Shown: piece by piece, positions 8,760-19,429 of the stretch
How the letters are laid out: every line of letters starts with the position of its first letter
Position numbering within the stretch: position 1 is the first letter of the stretch
Source of the DNA: Oscillospiraceae bacterium
Lineage (GTDB): Bacteria; Bacillota; Clostridia; Oscillospirales; Oscillospiraceae
DNA: 64,000 nt
Assembly (NCBI GenBank): GCA_015068245.1
Contig: SVKU01000001.1
Coordinates: forward strand, 62,001 to 126,000
Reading direction: 5' to 3'
Program-made: the position numbers and the translations under genes
The notes under the pieces: generated by a model
What the model was told of the DNA's origin: nothing
What the model saw: only the letters and a program-made list of their open reading frames with translations
The model's database searches: none

Positions 8760-9117
8760 AACAGATTTACTTGGTCGTTGGGGTGAGGCTGAGGCAGCAA
8801 AATTCCTGCGTGCCAGGGGATATCAATTGATTTCTGCCAATTATCGCTGCCGTTTTGGTGAGATAGATATAATTGCCCGACAAGGGAATTATATTGCCTT
8901 TGTTGAGGTTAAACTCCGCAAAAATGATGAACATGGCACCGCTGCCGAGTTTGTTGATGCACGCAAGCAGAACAAGATACGGGCAACAGCGTCCATGTGG
9001 CTTGCTCAGAACGAAACTGAGCTTCAGCCAAGATTTGATGTCATTGAAATCTATGCTCCTTACGGTATGACCGACAGGGGAAAGAGGATAAACCATATCA
9101 TAAATGCCTTTCAGTGA
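8752..9117 (+). CDS. yraN: UPF0102 family protein YraN
   Basis: 121 residues. A nuclease-fold (restriction endonuclease-like) protein with [11 protein letters not shown], the core [20 protein letters not shown] (Asp, Glu, then VEVK) and a C-terminal INHIINAF. Biological role unknown; often next to rnhB. I chose the ATG at 8752 because the preceding in-frame ATG would add eight residues inside rnhB without homology. The Shine-Dalgarno is weak, consistent with coupling to rnhB. Confidence 0.88.
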   Translation: MAKTDLLGRWGEAEAAKFLRARGYQLISANYRCRFGEIDIIARQGNYIAFVEVKLRKNDEHGTAAEFVDARKQNKIRATASMWLAQNETELQPRFDVIEIYAPYGMTDRGKRINHIINAFQ

Positions 9118-9126
9118 GGTAACTAA

Positions 9127-10071
9127 ATGTACAAAATACCATATTTCGATTCTCATTGCGATACAGCTTTTTTAATGGCTGAACGTGGCTTCGGTCTTTA
9201 TGAAAATGAAGGACATATTGATTTGAAACGGCTGTCACAGTATGGTCCTGCGGCTCAGTTTTTTGCGATCTTTGGCGTTCCCCGTTTTTCCAAAGAAGAA
9301 AAAACCTACGGTCAGATATTTGATGAAACTTACAGATATCTGATGGAGCAATTTGAAATCAATAAAGACTATCTGTCATTCTGCCGCAGCGGTCAAGATG
9401 CTGCAAAAGCAGCGGAAGACGGCAAAATCGCAGGGTTTGTTACTGTTGAGGGCGCTGACTTGTTGGGCTGCAGCGTTGAAGGCCTTGAACGCGGTTACGA
9501 CCTTGGTGTCCGTGCCGTTGGTTTGACATGGAACTTTAAAAACGCTCTTGCCGGTTCCAATGTCGAAGACGGCGGGCTGACCGATGACGGAAAAAGGTTC
9601 GTCAAAAAGATGTACGACCTTGGTATGATAGTGGACGTTTCACATATTTCCGACAAGGCTTTTTACGATATCTGCGATATTGCCACAGGTCCTATTGTTG
9701 CAACGCACTCCAACTCCAGAAGCATATGGGCTCATTCCAGAAACCTTACTGACGATATGTACCGCCAGATAATCAAATCCGGCGGTACTGCCGGAATCAA
9801 TCTCTACGCAGATTTTATCGGCGGTGAAGGTGTTGATGTGGATGCGGTGATGGATCATATTTGCCATTATCTTGACCTTGGCGGCGAAAAGAGCGTCAGT
9901 CTGGGCGGAGACCTCGATGGCTGTGATGTCCTGCCTGCAGGGATCCTCGGCGTTGAGGACGTGCATAAAATCTATGATGCCATGCTTGTTCGTGGTTTTG
10001 GTAAACAGCTGGCAGACGATATTTTTTATAATAATCTGATGGAGGTTGTAAATAGAGTATGCGATATGTAA
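9127..10071 (+). CDS. Membrane dipeptidase family (M19) metallopeptidase
   Basis: 314 residues of the renal dipeptidase family, zinc-dependent enzymes hydrolysing dipeptides. Metal ligands appear in DSHCDT (His10, Asp12), the Glu of TVEGADLLG, DVSHIS, and THSNSRSIW. LGGDLDG near the C-terminus completes the site. There is no signal peptide, so it is probably cytoplasmic. GAGGT lies before the ATG and it begins 9 bp after yraN. Its last 13 bases overlap thrC. Confidence 0.9.
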   Translation: MYKIPYFDSHCDTAFLMAERGFGLYENEGHIDLKRLSQYGPAAQFFAIFGVPRFSKEEKTYGQIFDETYRYLMEQFEINKDYLSFCRSGQDAAKAAEDGKIAGFVTVEGADLLGCSVEGLERGYDLGVRAVGLTWNFKNALAGSNVEDGGLTDDGKRFVKKMYDLGMIVDVSHISDKAFYDICDIATGPIVATHSNSRSIWAHSRNLTDDMYRQIIKSGGTAGINLYADFIGGEGVDVDAVMDHICHYLDLGGEKSVSLGGDLDGCDVLPAGILGVEDVHKIYDAMLVRGFGKQLADDIFYNNLMEVVNRVCDM

Positions 10072-11546
10072 GTACCAGAGATTCCGGTCTTAAGCTTTCT
10101 GCTTCTGAGGCGATAGTAATGGGTCTCAGCCGTGACGGCGGTCTGTTTATTCCTGAAAGCATTCCTGCACTTGAACAGGGGGCGATTGAAAAACTCTGTA
10201 AAATGAGCTACCAGGACAGAGCTGTCTATGTCATGAAAATGTATCTTGACGAGTTCAGCGAAGATGAACTGAAAGCCTTTACCACAGCGGGTTATGGCCC
10301 CAACAAATATGATGTGCCAGAAGTTGCTCCCATGTATAAACTGGACGACAAAACAGGTATTCTTGAGCTTTGGCACGGTCCTACATGCGCATTCAAGGAT
10401 ATGGCGTTGCAAATGCTGCCCTATCTGCTGACTGCATCTTTGCAGAAAACAGGGGAGACCAAGACTGTCTGTATTCTTGTCGCAACTTCCGGTGATACAG
10501 GTAAGGCTGCCCTTGAAGGTTTCTGTGATGTTGACAAGACCAAGATCCTTGTATTCTATCCCAAGAATGGTGTTTCCGATATTCAGGAGCTGCAGATGGT
10601 CACTCAGTCCGGCGACAACGTGGGAGTGTGCGCTGTTTACGGCAACTTTGATGACGCTCAGACAGGCGTAAAACGTATTTTCTCCGATGAAGATATTCGT
10701 GAAAAGCTTGAAAGAGATGGCTTTTTCCTGTCATCTGCAAACTCAATTAACTGGGGCAGAGTACTTCCTCAGATCGTTTATTACGTTTCCGCTTATTGCG
10801 ACTGCATCAACAACGGAACCATAAAAAATGGCGAAGAACTGAATGTTTGCGTTCCTACGGGCAATTTCGGCAATATTCTTGCAGGATATTTTGCTAAACT
10901 CATGGGTGTACCTATCGGTCGTTTCATTTGCGCTTCCAATTCAAATAATGTTTTGACCGACTTTATCAATACCGGTGTGTATGACAAGAATCGTCAGTTC
11001 TATACAACTACATCTCCGTCCATGGATATCCTTGTATCCAGCAACCTTGAAAGACTTCTGTATAGCCTTACAGCTGATTCCGACGTTGTTAAGGGCTGGA
11101 TGAACGAACTGAACAGTGTTGGCAAATACGAGGTTTCCGAAGCTGTTAAAACAGCAGTTCAGGCAGAGTTCTCCGGTGGTTTCTGCTCCGACGATGAAGC
11201 TGCCGAAGCTATTGCCAAGCTGAAAAACGAAAACAACTATCTTATGGATACTCATACTGCAGTTGCATACAAGGTTCTCGAGGATTACCGTATAGCTACC
11301 GGTGACGATCGTCCCTGTGTTGTTGTTTCCACCGCCAGCCCATTCAAGTTCTGCGAAAGCGTTCTGAACGCCCTTGGTGTTACCGAAATTCGTCCCGGCT
11401 GCGATGTTATAGACCAGCTCAGTGAAGTTTCCGGTGTGAAGGCACCTCTGCCATTGCTGACCTTGAAAGACAAAAAAGTTCGCTTTACCGACGTTGTTGA
11501 AAAAGCCGGTATGGACGATGCTGTACTTAACATGATTCTCAATTAA
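10059..11546 (+). CDS. thrC: Threonine synthase
   Basis: 495 residues. A PLP enzyme converting O-phosphohomoserine to threonine. The N-terminal MRYVSTRDSG and DGGLFIPE are family marks; the PLP lysine is Lys113 in GPTCAFKDMALQ. The pyridoxal phosphate loop ATSGDTGKAA and the PTGNFGNILAGY segment are intact. It overlaps the dipeptidase by 13 bp, with GGAGG inside that gene. No other threonine genes are in the window. Confidence 0.95.
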   Translation: MRYVSTRDSGLKLSASEAIVMGLSRDGGLFIPESIPALEQGAIEKLCKMSYQDRAVYVMKMYLDEFSEDELKAFTTAGYGPNKYDVPEVAPMYKLDDKTGILELWHGPTCAFKDMALQMLPYLLTASLQKTGETKTVCILVATSGDTGKAALEGFCDVDKTKILVFYPKNGVSDIQELQMVTQSGDNVGVCAVYGNFDDAQTGVKRIFSDEDIREKLERDGFFLSSANSINWGRVLPQIVYYVSAYCDCINNGTIKNGEELNVCVPTGNFGNILAGYFAKLMGVPIGRFICASNSNNVLTDFINTGVYDKNRQFYTTTSPSMDILVSSNLERLLYSLTADSDVVKGWMNELNSVGKYEVSEAVKTAVQAEFSGGFCSDDEAAEAIAKLKNENNYLMDTHTAVAYKVLEDYRIATGDDRPCVVVSTASPFKFCESVLNALGVTEIRPGCDVIDQLSEVSGVKAPLPLLTLKDKKVRFTDVVEKAGMDDAVLNMILN

Positions 11547-11560
11547 TCGGAGGTCTTTAT

Positions 11561-12241
11561 ATGTCCCTTTATGCCATAGGAGACCTGCATTTGTCCTTTA
11601 CGGCAGACAATCCCATGGATATCTTCGGCGACTGGGAAGGCTATGTGAATCGTCTCAGAGAAGGTTTTTCTGTTGTGACCGATGATGACACTACAGTACT
11701 TCTGGGCGACCTTTCATGGGGGATAGACCTTAACGAGGCGAAAGAAGATTTTCGATTCATTTCTCAAATACCCGGAAGAAAGATAATTATCAAAGGAAAC
11801 CATGATTATTGGTGGTCCACAGCGAAGAAAATGAATGCTTTCTTTGAAGAAAACGGGTTTGAAAACATCGAGATCCTTCATAATAACTGCCTGTACTACG
11901 AGGATATAGCTCTTTGCGGAACCCGTGGCTGGTTTTATGAACTTGATGGAAAGGGCGATAACTCAAAGGTCTACAATCGTGAAATAATGCGGCTTGAAAC
12001 ATCATTGAAAGCTGCGGGTGACAGTGAAAAGATCTGCTTTTTTCACTATCCGCCGAAATACCGCAATTACAGTTGCCCGGACATACTCCGTCTGATGGTA
12101 AAATACGATGTCAAATCATGTTATTACGGTCATTTGCATGCAGAAAGCCGTCGTCTGGCAATTGAAGGATTGTCCGATACCATAGATTTTCACCTTGTTT
12201 CTGCCGATCATGTTGGTTTTAAACCGGTAAAAATCAAATAA
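11561..12241 (+). CDS. Calcineurin-like metallophosphoesterase
   Basis: 226 residues. The two-metal phosphoesterase motifs are GDLHLSF (D-x-H), LLGDLSWG (GD), GNHDYWW (GNHD), a FFHYPP His, and YYGHLHAE (GHxH). The substrate is unknown; cytoplasmic. CGGAGG precedes the ATG, 14 bp after thrC, so it is probably the last gene of the lepB operon. Confidence 0.88.
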   Translation: MSLYAIGDLHLSFTADNPMDIFGDWEGYVNRLREGFSVVTDDDTTVLLGDLSWGIDLNEAKEDFRFISQIPGRKIIIKGNHDYWWSTAKKMNAFFEENGFENIEILHNNCLYYEDIALCGTRGWFYELDGKGDNSKVYNREIMRLETSLKAAGDSEKICFFHYPPKYRNYSCPDILRLMVKYDVKSCYYGHLHAESRRLAIEGLSDTIDFHLVSADHVGFKPVKIK

Positions 12242-12370
12242 TCCCGAAATGTGAAAGGTTTTTAAAAAATAACAGTAGAAAAATTAATGTATATCTGATA
12301 GAATAATAAAGATTTATGGAATTATGCCCCGGTAGTTTGACCGGCGGCTTCATAGGAGGATTTTAAACAA

Positions 12371-13741
12371 ATGGAACTCAAAAGCGTCACTAAAAAAGAA
12401 GGCAGCAGAGCAGAACTTGTTATCGAGGTTTCTGCCGAGCAGTTTCAGAAAGCTCTGAACACTGCCTACAATCAGGCTAAGAAGGATATCTATATCCCCG
12501 GTTTCCGCAAGGGCAAGGCTCCCAGAAAAGTTATCGAGGGTATGTATGGCAAGGAAGTATTCTATGAAGATGCCATCAATGTTCTTTATCCCGAAGTTTT
12601 CCCCGAAGCTGTTGAAAAGGCTGAACTCAATGTTGTCGGAACTCCCGGCGTCGATGATCTGAATGTATCCGAAGACGGTGTTCTGACCCTGACTATGTCT
12701 GTTGACGTATATCCTGAAGTTGAGATGGGCGAATACAAGGGCATTACCGCTTACAAACCCGCTGTTGAAGTAACCGACGAAGAAGTTGACGAAGAAATCG
12801 AAAACCTGCGTACCCGTAACGCCCGCATCGTTTCTGTTGACCGTCCCGTTCAGGAAGGCGACACCGCTGTTATCGACTTTGAAGGTTTTGTTGACGGCGT
12901 AGCTTTTGACGGCGGTAAGGGTGAAGGCTATGAACTGAAGATCGGTTCCGGCACCTTTATTCCCGGTTTTGAAGATGCTCTTATTGGCGTATCTGCCGGT
13001 GAAAACAAAGACGTTGAAGTTACTTTCCCCGAAGATTACACCGCAGAACTGGCCGGTAAGGCTGCTGTTTTCAAGTGCGTTGTTCACGAAGTCAAGGAAA
13101 CCCAGAAGCCCGAACTGGACGACGAATTTGCTATCGACCTCGGCAGCGACAACCTTGAAGCTCTGAAGGCAGAAACCAAGCAGAAGCTGATCGATTCCCG
13201 TGAAACTGATGCCCAGAACACTTTCGAAAGCAACGTAATGCGTGAAGTCGCTTCCGCAATGAAGGCCGAAATTCCCCAGTCCATGATCAACGATCAGCTG
13301 GACAAACTGATTGAGAACTTCTCTTATCAGGTTCAGATGGCCGGCATGAGAATGGAAGATTACATGAATATGATCGGCGCCGATATGGCTTCCATGCGTT
13401 CCAGTTATGCTCCCATGGCTCAGGCTCAGGTCAAGAGCGAACTGGCAATGAACAAGATCGCTGAACTGGAAGGCATCGAGATTTCCGATGAAGACGTTGA
13501 CGCTGAATACACCCGTCTGGCTGAAGCCTATGAGATGGATGTAGAAAACGTCAAGCAGTATATGCCCGCTGATGATATCAAGTATTCCCTCAAGCTGGAC
13601 AGAGCCTCCAAGCTGGTCATCGAAGCTGCTGTTGCAACTTCCGAACAGCCCGACCTCTCTCCCGAAGATATAGAACTCATTCAGGAAGTTGCAGCTCAGG
13701 CCGCTGAACGTGCCGAAGCTGAAAAATCCGAAGAGGAATAA
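12371..13741 (+). CDS. tig: Trigger factor (ribosome-bound chaperone)
   Basis: 456 residues, full length. The N-terminal ribosome-binding domain carries the signature GFRKGKAPRKVIEGMYG (~residues 45-61). The FKBP-type prolyl isomerase domain starts near residue 155 (GDTAVIDFEGFVDG...). A helical C-terminal arm follows with an acidic tail. It binds nascent chains at the exit tunnel. AGGAGG lies upstream. TAGAAT at 12299-12304 is a possible -10. It heads the quality-control cluster. Confidence 0.97.
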   Translation: MELKSVTKKEGSRAELVIEVSAEQFQKALNTAYNQAKKDIYIPGFRKGKAPRKVIEGMYGKEVFYEDAINVLYPEVFPEAVEKAELNVVGTPGVDDLNVSEDGVLTLTMSVDVYPEVEMGEYKGITAYKPAVEVTDEEVDEEIENLRTRNARIVSVDRPVQEGDTAVIDFEGFVDGVAFDGGKGEGYELKIGSGTFIPGFEDALIGVSAGENKDVEVTFPEDYTAELAGKAAVFKCVVHEVKETQKPELDDEFAIDLGSDNLEALKAETKQKLIDSRETDAQNTFESNVMREVASAMKAEIPQSMINDQLDKLIENFSYQVQMAGMRMEDYMNMIGADMASMRSSYAPMAQAQVKSELAMNKIAELEGIEISDEDVDAEYTRLAEAYEMDVENVKQYMPADDIKYSLKLDRASKLVIEAAVATSEQPDLSPEDIELIQEVAAQAAERAEAEKSEEE

Positions 13742-13749
13742 ATAACTAC

Positions 13750-13784
13750 GCAACAGGTTAGAATCTTCGGGTCTAACCTGTTGC
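13750..13784 (+). terminator. Hairpin between tig and clpP
   Basis: A perfect 13-bp stem GCAACAGGTTAGA / TCTAACCTGTTGC with a 9-nt loop lies in the 75-bp spacer. No T run follows, so it may be a partial terminator or an RNA-processing and stability element that lets tig and clpP levels differ. Confidence 0.6.
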
Positions 13785-13816
13785 TTGCTAAGCAACCATG
13801 TGAAAGGAGCAAAACT

Positions 13817-14398
13817 ATGAGTTTCATACCTTATGTAGTAGAACAGACCAGCCGTGGTGAACGGTCTTACGACATTTTTTCCCGCCTGCTCAATGATCGA
13901 ATAATTTTCCTGTCGGAAGAAGTGAATGATACCACCGCAAGCCTCGTGGTGGCTCAGCTTCTTTTCCTGGAAGCTCAGGATCCCGATAAGGATATCCAGT
14001 TTTACATCAACAGTCCCGGCGGCAGCGTAACTGCCGGTATGGCAATTTATGATACCATGCAGTACATCAAATGTGATGTTTCCACCATTTGCATTGGTCT
14101 TGCCGCTTCCATGGGCGCATTTCTGCTGTCCTCCGGCGCAAAGGGCAAGCGTTTTGCTCTGCCTAACGCAGAAATTATGATCCATCAGCCCTCAGGCGGC
14201 AGCCAGGGTCAGGCTACAGACATTGAGATCCAGGCACGCCGTATCCTTCAGATGAAAGAACACCTTAACCAGATCCTTGCTGAAAACACCGGCAAACCTC
14301 TGGAACAGATCAAGCAGGACTGCGAACGTGACTATTTCATGACCGCTGAGGAAGCTCAGCAGTACGGCCTTATTGATAAGGTAATTACCAGAAGATAA
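13817..14398 (+). CDS. clpP: ATP-dependent Clp protease proteolytic subunit
   Basis: 193 residues, the standard length. The catalytic triad falls at the canonical numbers Ser98 (GLAASMGAF), His123 (MIHQPSGG) and Asp172 ([12 protein letters not shown]). It forms the tetradecameric barrel fed by ClpX, the next gene. The start at 13817 follows AAAGGAG; an in-frame upstream ATG at 13781 lies within the hairpin and is unlikely. Confidence 0.97.
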   Translation: MSFIPYVVEQTSRGERSYDIFSRLLNDRIIFLSEEVNDTTASLVVAQLLFLEAQDPDKDIQFYINSPGGSVTAGMAIYDTMQYIKCDVSTICIGLAASMGAFLLSSGAKGKRFALPNAEIMIHQPSGGSQGQATDIEIQARRILQMKEHLNQILAENTGKPLEQIKQDCERDYFMTAEEAQQYGLIDKVITRR

Positions 14399-14413
14399 CA
14401 GGAGAAGCCATAT

Positions 14414-15685
14414 ATGGCAAAGAATGAAAACAAAACTGTTCGGTGTTCATTCTGCGGCAAGCTTGAAAACCAGGTACAGCGCATCATTGCAGGTCCCAAC
14501 GTGTATATCTGCAATGAGTGCGTTGCGCTTTGTGATTCTCTGCTTGAGGATGACCGTCTGATAGTTGACGAAGCTGATTACGAACTTCCCGAGAAACTGC
14601 CTGTCCCAAAGGAGATAAAGGCATTTCTTGACGAATATATAATTGGCCAGGATGAGGCCAAAATTGCTCTTTCTGTTGCTGTTTACAACCACTACAAACG
14701 CCTTATTTACGGTGACAGCGGAGATGTCGAACTTCAAAAGAGCAATATACTTCTCATAGGCCCCACCGGCAGCGGTAAAACTCTTTTCGCTCAGACACTG
14801 GCAAAGATACTTGAGGTACCTTTTGCCATAGCTGATGCCACAACACTGACAGAAGCCGGATATGTTGGTGAAGACGTTGAAAACATTCTTCTCCGTCTTA
14901 TTCAGGCTGCTGATTATGATGTTGAGCTTGCTCAGCGCGGCATAATCTATGTCGATGAGATAGATAAGATATCCCGCAAGAGTGAAAGCACCTCCATCAC
15001 CCGTGATGTCAGCGGTGAAGGTGTTCAGCAGGCACTGCTGAAAATCATCGAAGGTACTGTTGCCAACGTACCTCCTCAGGGAGGACGTAAGCATCCTCAG
15101 CAGGAGTTTATCCAGATAGACACCAGTAAGATCCTGTTTATCTGCGGCGGTGCTTTTGATGGTCTTGAAAAAATAATTGAATCCCGTACCGATAAGTCCG
15201 CTATTGGCTTTGGTGCAAATGTTACCAGCAAAAAAGAAAAAGATATCGGTCAGACCTTTAAAAATGTTCAGTCTCACGATATTCTGAAATATGGTCTTAT
15301 TCCCGAGCTTGTTGGTCGACTGCCGGTACTGGTATCGCTCAATTCCCTTACAAGAGAAGATTTGGTAAGAATTCTGACCGAACCTAAAAACTCCCTTTGC
15401 AAACAGTATTGCAAGCTCATGGAATACGATAATGTGGAGCTTTCCTTTGAGTATGCGGCTCTTGAGGCTGTTGCTGATAAAGCTATCGAGCGTGAGATCG
15501 GTGCCCGTGGTCTGCGTGCAGTTATGGAGGGAATACTGACTGAGCTGATGTATGAAATACCTTCCGACCCGTCTGTTCGTTCCGTAACCATTACGAAAGG
15601 AACAGTTGAAGGTACCGAAAAACCTCTGATCATCAGAGAAGAAAATGCTCGTCAACTGAAACAACCCAACGGTCAGACAAAGTAA
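14414..15685 (+). CDS. clpX: Clp protease ATPase subunit ClpX
   Basis: 423 residues. A zinc-binding domain with Cys11, Cys14, Cys33 and Cys36 binds adaptors. The AAA+ module has Walker A GPTGSGKT (116-123) and Walker [26 protein letters not shown] and the ClpP-docking loop region (IGFGAN) are present. It unfolds substrates for ClpP. It starts 15 bp after clpP behind AGGAGA. Confidence 0.97.
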   Translation: MAKNENKTVRCSFCGKLENQVQRIIAGPNVYICNECVALCDSLLEDDRLIVDEADYELPEKLPVPKEIKAFLDEYIIGQDEAKIALSVAVYNHYKRLIYGDSGDVELQKSNILLIGPTGSGKTLFAQTLAKILEVPFAIADATTLTEAGYVGEDVENILLRLIQAADYDVELAQRGIIYVDEIDKISRKSESTSITRDVSGEGVQQALLKIIEGTVANVPPQGGRKHPQQEFIQIDTSKILFICGGAFDGLEKIIESRTDKSAIGFGANVTSKKEKDIGQTFKNVQSHDILKYGLIPELVGRLPVLVSLNSLTREDLVRILTEPKNSLCKQYCKLMEYDNVELSFEYAALEAVADKAIEREIGARGLRAVMEGILTELMYEIPSDPSVRSVTITKGTVEGTEKPLIIREENARQLKQPNGQTK

Positions 15686-15717
15686 CTTACTTTCCTCTTA
15701 CTCCAATGGAGGTTCTC

Positions 15718-18129
15718 ATGGCAAAATACGAAATCCCTATTTATGAATGTTATCCCGTTATGGCACTTCGAGGTCTGACGGTGTTTCCAAATATGCTCAT
15801 GCATTTTGACGTGGGCAGAGAAAAATCTGCAAAAGCACTTGATGCCGCCATGCTGGAAGATCAGAAAATATTCCTGCTCACCCAGCGTGATATAGCAGAT
15901 GATGACCCCAGCGAAGACCAGCTGTATAAAATCGGCATTATTGCCCATATACGCCAGGTTCTTAAAATGCCGGGCGACTCTATTCGCATACTTGTTGAAG
16001 GTCTTGCCAGGGGCACTGTACTTGATTTTTCACAGACAGAACCGTACTTAAGAGCAAATATCGAGGCGATAGACGAAACAAAACCTGCATCAAAAACCAA
16101 AAAGACGGAAGCAATACTGCGTACCAGCTATGATCTGTATGCTGACTATCTTGATGTTGTGGGTAAAAACAACGGTGAAGCACTGTTGAAAGTCATTTCT
16201 TCCTCTGATCCCGGTTTTATTGCAGACTACATTGCTCAGAACACTGCATTCAAGTTTGAAGAAAAACAGAGCATACTCGAAGAACTCAATCCCGCCCGCC
16301 GTCTTGAAAAACTTAACAAAATACTTGCCAACGAGATTGATATTCTTCAGATCGAGAGTACCCTTAATGAGCAGGTTCAGGCGAGCATAGCCAAAGGTCA
16401 GCGTGATTATTATTTGCGGGAGCAAATGAAAGTCATTAAAACTGAACTTGGCGAGTCAGACGACGATGATGAACTTGCTGAGTATCGCAAAAAGGTGGAA
16501 ATGCTTAAAGCATCTGACGAGATCAAGGAAAAGCTCAATAAAGAGATCGACCGTCTTGCAAAGCAGGGATATGGTTCGTCCGAATCCTCTGTTATCAGAA
16601 ACTATCTTGATACCTGTCTGGAGATGCCCTGGGGCGTTACAACCAAAGAACAGGTTGATATAGCAAAGGCCAAAAAAATCCTTGATGCCGACCATTATGG
16701 GCTTGATAAGGTCAAGGAACGTATTCTTGAATTCCTTGCTGTCAAGCAGTTGGCACCCGAACTCAACGGTCAGATACTGTGTCTTGTCGGACCTCCCGGC
16801 GTAGGCAAAACTTCCGTCGCAATATCCATCGCAAGATGCCTGAACCGTAAGCTGGCAAGGATATCTCTCGGCGGTGTTCGTGATGAAGCAGATATCCGAG
16901 GTCACAGAAAAACCTATATAGGTGCCATGCCCGGTCGCATCATCACTGCGGTAAAACAGGCTGGTTCCATGAATCCGCTGATTCTGATGGACGAGATAGA
17001 CAAGATGGGTAGCGATTACAGGGGAGACCCTTCCGCAGCTCTTCTGGAGGTATTTGATACAGAACAGAATATGGCCTTCCGTGACCATTTTCTTGAACTT
17101 CCTTTCGACCTGTCAGATGTGGTGTTTATAACTACAGCTAACTCTACTTCCACAATTCCTCAGCCGCTGCTGGACAGAATGGAGATCATTGAGCTTTCCA
17201 GCTATACCGACGAAGAAAAGCTTCGGATAGCGAAGGATCATCTGCTGCCCAAGCAGTTGAAGAAACATGGCCTGAACAAAAACATGCTTCGCATCACCGA
17301 CGATGCCATTCGTGAAATTATAACCGGATATACACGGGAATCCGGTGTTCGTAACCTTGAGCGTGAGCTGGCAGGAGTTTGCCGTAAAGCCGCAAAAAAG
17401 GTTGCCACCGACGGTGTTAAGCGTGTTAATGTAAAAGCAGGTCAGCTTGAGGAGTATCTCGGTGTCAGAAAATATCATCCCGAGACTCAAAGAATGAAAG
17501 ACGAAGTCGGTGTTGTAACCGGTCTGGCATGGACGTCTGTCGGCGGCGAAGTTCTTGAAGTCGAAGTCAACGTGGTTGACGGTACCGGCAAACTTGAACT
17601 TACGGGCAACCTGGGTAATGTCATGCAGGAAAGCGTCAAAGCTGCTGTCAGTTATATCAGAAGCCGCTGCAGCGAGTTTGGAATACCTGCTGATTTCCAC
17701 AAAACCAAGGATATTCATGTACATTTTCCTGAGGGTGCTGTACCTAAGGACGGCCCTTCGGCGGGTATTACTGTTTGTACAGCCATTGTGTCTGCGCTGA
17801 CCGGAGTTCCTGTAAGACGTGACCTTGCAATGACAGGCGAAATATCACTTCGAGGCAGAGTTATGGCTATCGGCGGATTGAAAGAAAAAACTATGGCAGC
17901 ACTGAGAAATGGTGTTAAGACCGTAATTATTCCCGCCGAAAACGAGCCTGATCTTGCTGAGATAGATCCTTTGGTACGAAGCGCACTGTCTTTCATAACG
18001 GTTACTACAGCCGATGCTGTTATTCATCATGCTCTTGATCTGCCTGATGAAGCAGTAACTAAAGACGATGTTTCTTTTATTCCCAACATACCGGCAGCCG
18101 ATGAATCTGCTGTTTCTTTGAAGCAATAG
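15718..18129 (+). CDS. lon: ATP-dependent protease Lon
   Basis: 803 residues. LonA layout: N-terminal substrate domain, AAA+ module (Walker [10 protein letters not shown] at ~358, Walker [11 protein letters not shown]), and a protease domain with the catalytic Ser of KDGPSAGIT (~680) and Lys of GGLKEK (~722). I start at 15718 because GGAGG (15708-15712) is properly spaced to it; the ATG at 15706 contains that site. It lies 32 bp after clpX. Confidence 0.97.
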   Translation: MAKYEIPIYECYPVMALRGLTVFPNMLMHFDVGREKSAKALDAAMLEDQKIFLLTQRDIADDDPSEDQLYKIGIIAHIRQVLKMPGDSIRILVEGLARGTVLDFSQTEPYLRANIEAIDETKPASKTKKTEAILRTSYDLYADYLDVVGKNNGEALLKVISSSDPGFIADYIAQNTAFKFEEKQSILEELNPARRLEKLNKILANEIDILQIESTLNEQVQASIAKGQRDYYLREQMKVIKTELGESDDDDELAEYRKKVEMLKASDEIKEKLNKEIDRLAKQGYGSSESSVIRNYLDTCLEMPWGVTTKEQVDIAKAKKILDADHYGLDKVKERILEFLAVKQLAPELNGQILCLVGPPGVGKTSVAISIARCLNRKLARISLGGVRDEADIRGHRKTYIGAMPGRIITAVKQAGSMNPLILMDEIDKMGSDYRGDPSAALLEVFDTEQNMAFRDHFLELPFDLSDVVFITTANSTSTIPQPLLDRMEIIELSSYTDEEKLRIAKDHLLPKQLKKHGLNKNMLRITDDAIREIITGYTRESGVRNLERELAGVCRKAAKKVATDGVKRVNVKAGQLEEYLGVRKYHPETQRMKDEVGVVTGLAWTSVGGEVLEVEVNVVDGTGKLELTGNLGNVMQESVKAAVSYIRSRCSEFGIPADFHKTKDIHVHFPEGAVPKDGPSAGITVCTAIVSALTGVPVRRDLAMTGEISLRGRVMAIGGLKEKTMAALRNGVKTVIIPAENEPDLAEIDPLVRSALSFITVTTADAVIHHALDLPDEAVTKDDVSFIPNIPAADESAVSLKQ

Positions 18130-18140
18130 GAAGGTAACAT

Positions 18141-18734
18141 ATGAACCTGAACAATGCTGAATTCATAAGATCCGCCGCAGCTGCGGCGGATTTCCCCCGG
18201 GACGGTTTGCCTCAGATCATCTTTGCCGGCAAGTCCAATGTTGGCAAATCCTCTGTGATCAACAAGGTTTTGAATCGTAAGAACTTTGCCCGTGTAGGTC
18301 AAAGCCCCGGAAAAACAACACATATCAACTTTTTCCTTATCGACAGGAAGGTCTACTTTACTGACCTTCCCGGTTATGGTTATGCAAAGGTTTCACAGGC
18401 CGAACGTGCCCGCTGGGGACGATTGATCGAAACATATTTCAACGAACCCGGAATGATAAGCCTTGGTATTATGATAGTTGATCACCGTCATAAGCCTACT
18501 AAAGACGATATTGTTATGGCCACATGGTTCAAAGAAACCGGTATGCCTTTTGTTATCGTTGCAAACAAACACGATAAACTGAAAAAGAGTGAAGTGGAAC
18601 CCAATCGGGAACTTATTCGCCATACTCTTGAGCTTGATGATGACACGCCTATAATTTCTTTTTCTGCTGAAAAAGGCACCGGCAGAGATGAGCTTATGCG
18701 CTATATAAACGCCGCTGCTGAGGGTACGTTATGA
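18141..18734 (+). CDS. engB: Ribosome biogenesis GTPase YsxC/EngB
   Basis: 197 residues. The EngB signature order is P-loop GKSNVGKSS (~34-42), a short switch GKTTHINFF, G3 DLPGYGYAK and G4 ANKHDKL. It is required for 50S assembly. Its usual place is right after lon, as here (11-bp gap). Its stop overlaps the next start by 4 bp (ATGA). Confidence 0.95.
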   Translation: MNLNNAEFIRSAAAAADFPRDGLPQIIFAGKSNVGKSSVINKVLNRKNFARVGQSPGKTTHINFFLIDRKVYFTDLPGYGYAKVSQAERARWGRLIETYFNEPGMISLGIMIVDHRHKPTKDDIVMATWFKETGMPFVIVANKHDKLKKSEVEPNRELIRHTLELDDDTPIISFSAEKGTGRDELMRYINAAAEGTL

Positions 18735-19414
18735 GCGCTTTCAAAGCATGGCTCAGTCAGCTTCAGTTCGGATATGTGGGTGAGATAGCCATTGTTGTGC
18801 TGGCAAGTCTGCTGTGCATTACATTTCATGAATGTTCTCATGGATTTGTTGCATACAAGCTGGGTGACCCGACAGCTAAACGGCAGGGGAGACTCAGTCT
18901 TAACCCGCTGAAGCATATCGATGTTTTTGGTCTTATTATGATGGCCGTATTCAAGTTTGGCTGGGCAAAACCTGTGCCCGTTGATATGCGGTACTTTAAA
19001 AACCCCAAAACCGGCATGGCTTTTGTTGCTTTGGCAGGTCCTGTTTCCAATTTGTTGCTGGCTTATATTGCTCTTTTATTTCGGGCTGTTGTGATTTTCT
19101 TCTTTTACGGAACTGCTGTCGGCAGTATTATAATCACTTTTCTTGAATATGTGGCTTTGCTGAGCATAGGTCTTGCAATATTCAACATTATTCCTATTCC
19201 GCCCTTGGATGGATCGAAAGTATTGAACGCAGTCCTGCCTAACAGGGTTTACTACAAGGTGATGCGATTTGAACACCTTGGTATGATTGTTCTGCTGGCT
19301 ATCATGTATCTTGGCATTCTTGATGTTCCGCTGTTTGCAGCCCGTACTTTTGTAACCAACATACTTTCAAGGCTTGCGTGGTTCCCGTTTACTGTTTTGA
19401 ACAGTATATTCTGA
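18731..19414 (+). CDS. Site-2 protease family (M50) membrane protein
   Basis: 227 residues with several membrane segments. The zinc motif HECSH (residues 33-37) lies in the first strongly hydrophobic helix region, and the third ligand is the Asp of PIPPLDGSKV. This is the small rhomboid-like M50 group lacking the PDZ domain of RseP. It cuts proteins within the membrane; the substrate is unknown. Translationally coupled to engB. Confidence 0.88.
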   Translation: MSAFKAWLSQLQFGYVGEIAIVVLASLLCITFHECSHGFVAYKLGDPTAKRQGRLSLNPLKHIDVFGLIMMAVFKFGWAKPVPVDMRYFKNPKTGMAFVALAGPVSNLLLAYIALLFRAVVIFFFYGTAVGSIIITFLEYVALLSIGLAIFNIIPIPPLDGSKVLNAVLPNRVYYKVMRFEHLGMIVLLAIMYLGILDVPLFAARTFVTNILSRLAWFPFTVLNSIF

Positions 19415-19429
19415 TTTGGATGTGATTCT

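Noticed and set aside
12350-14185. 611-codon open frame on the minus strand opposite tig and clpP
   Set aside because: It mirrors codon bias of highly expressed genes on the other strand, lacks any recognisable motif and overlaps two certain genes.
14447-15664. 405-codon open frame opposite clpX
   Set aside because: Antisense shadow of a conserved gene; no ribosome binding site or family motif.
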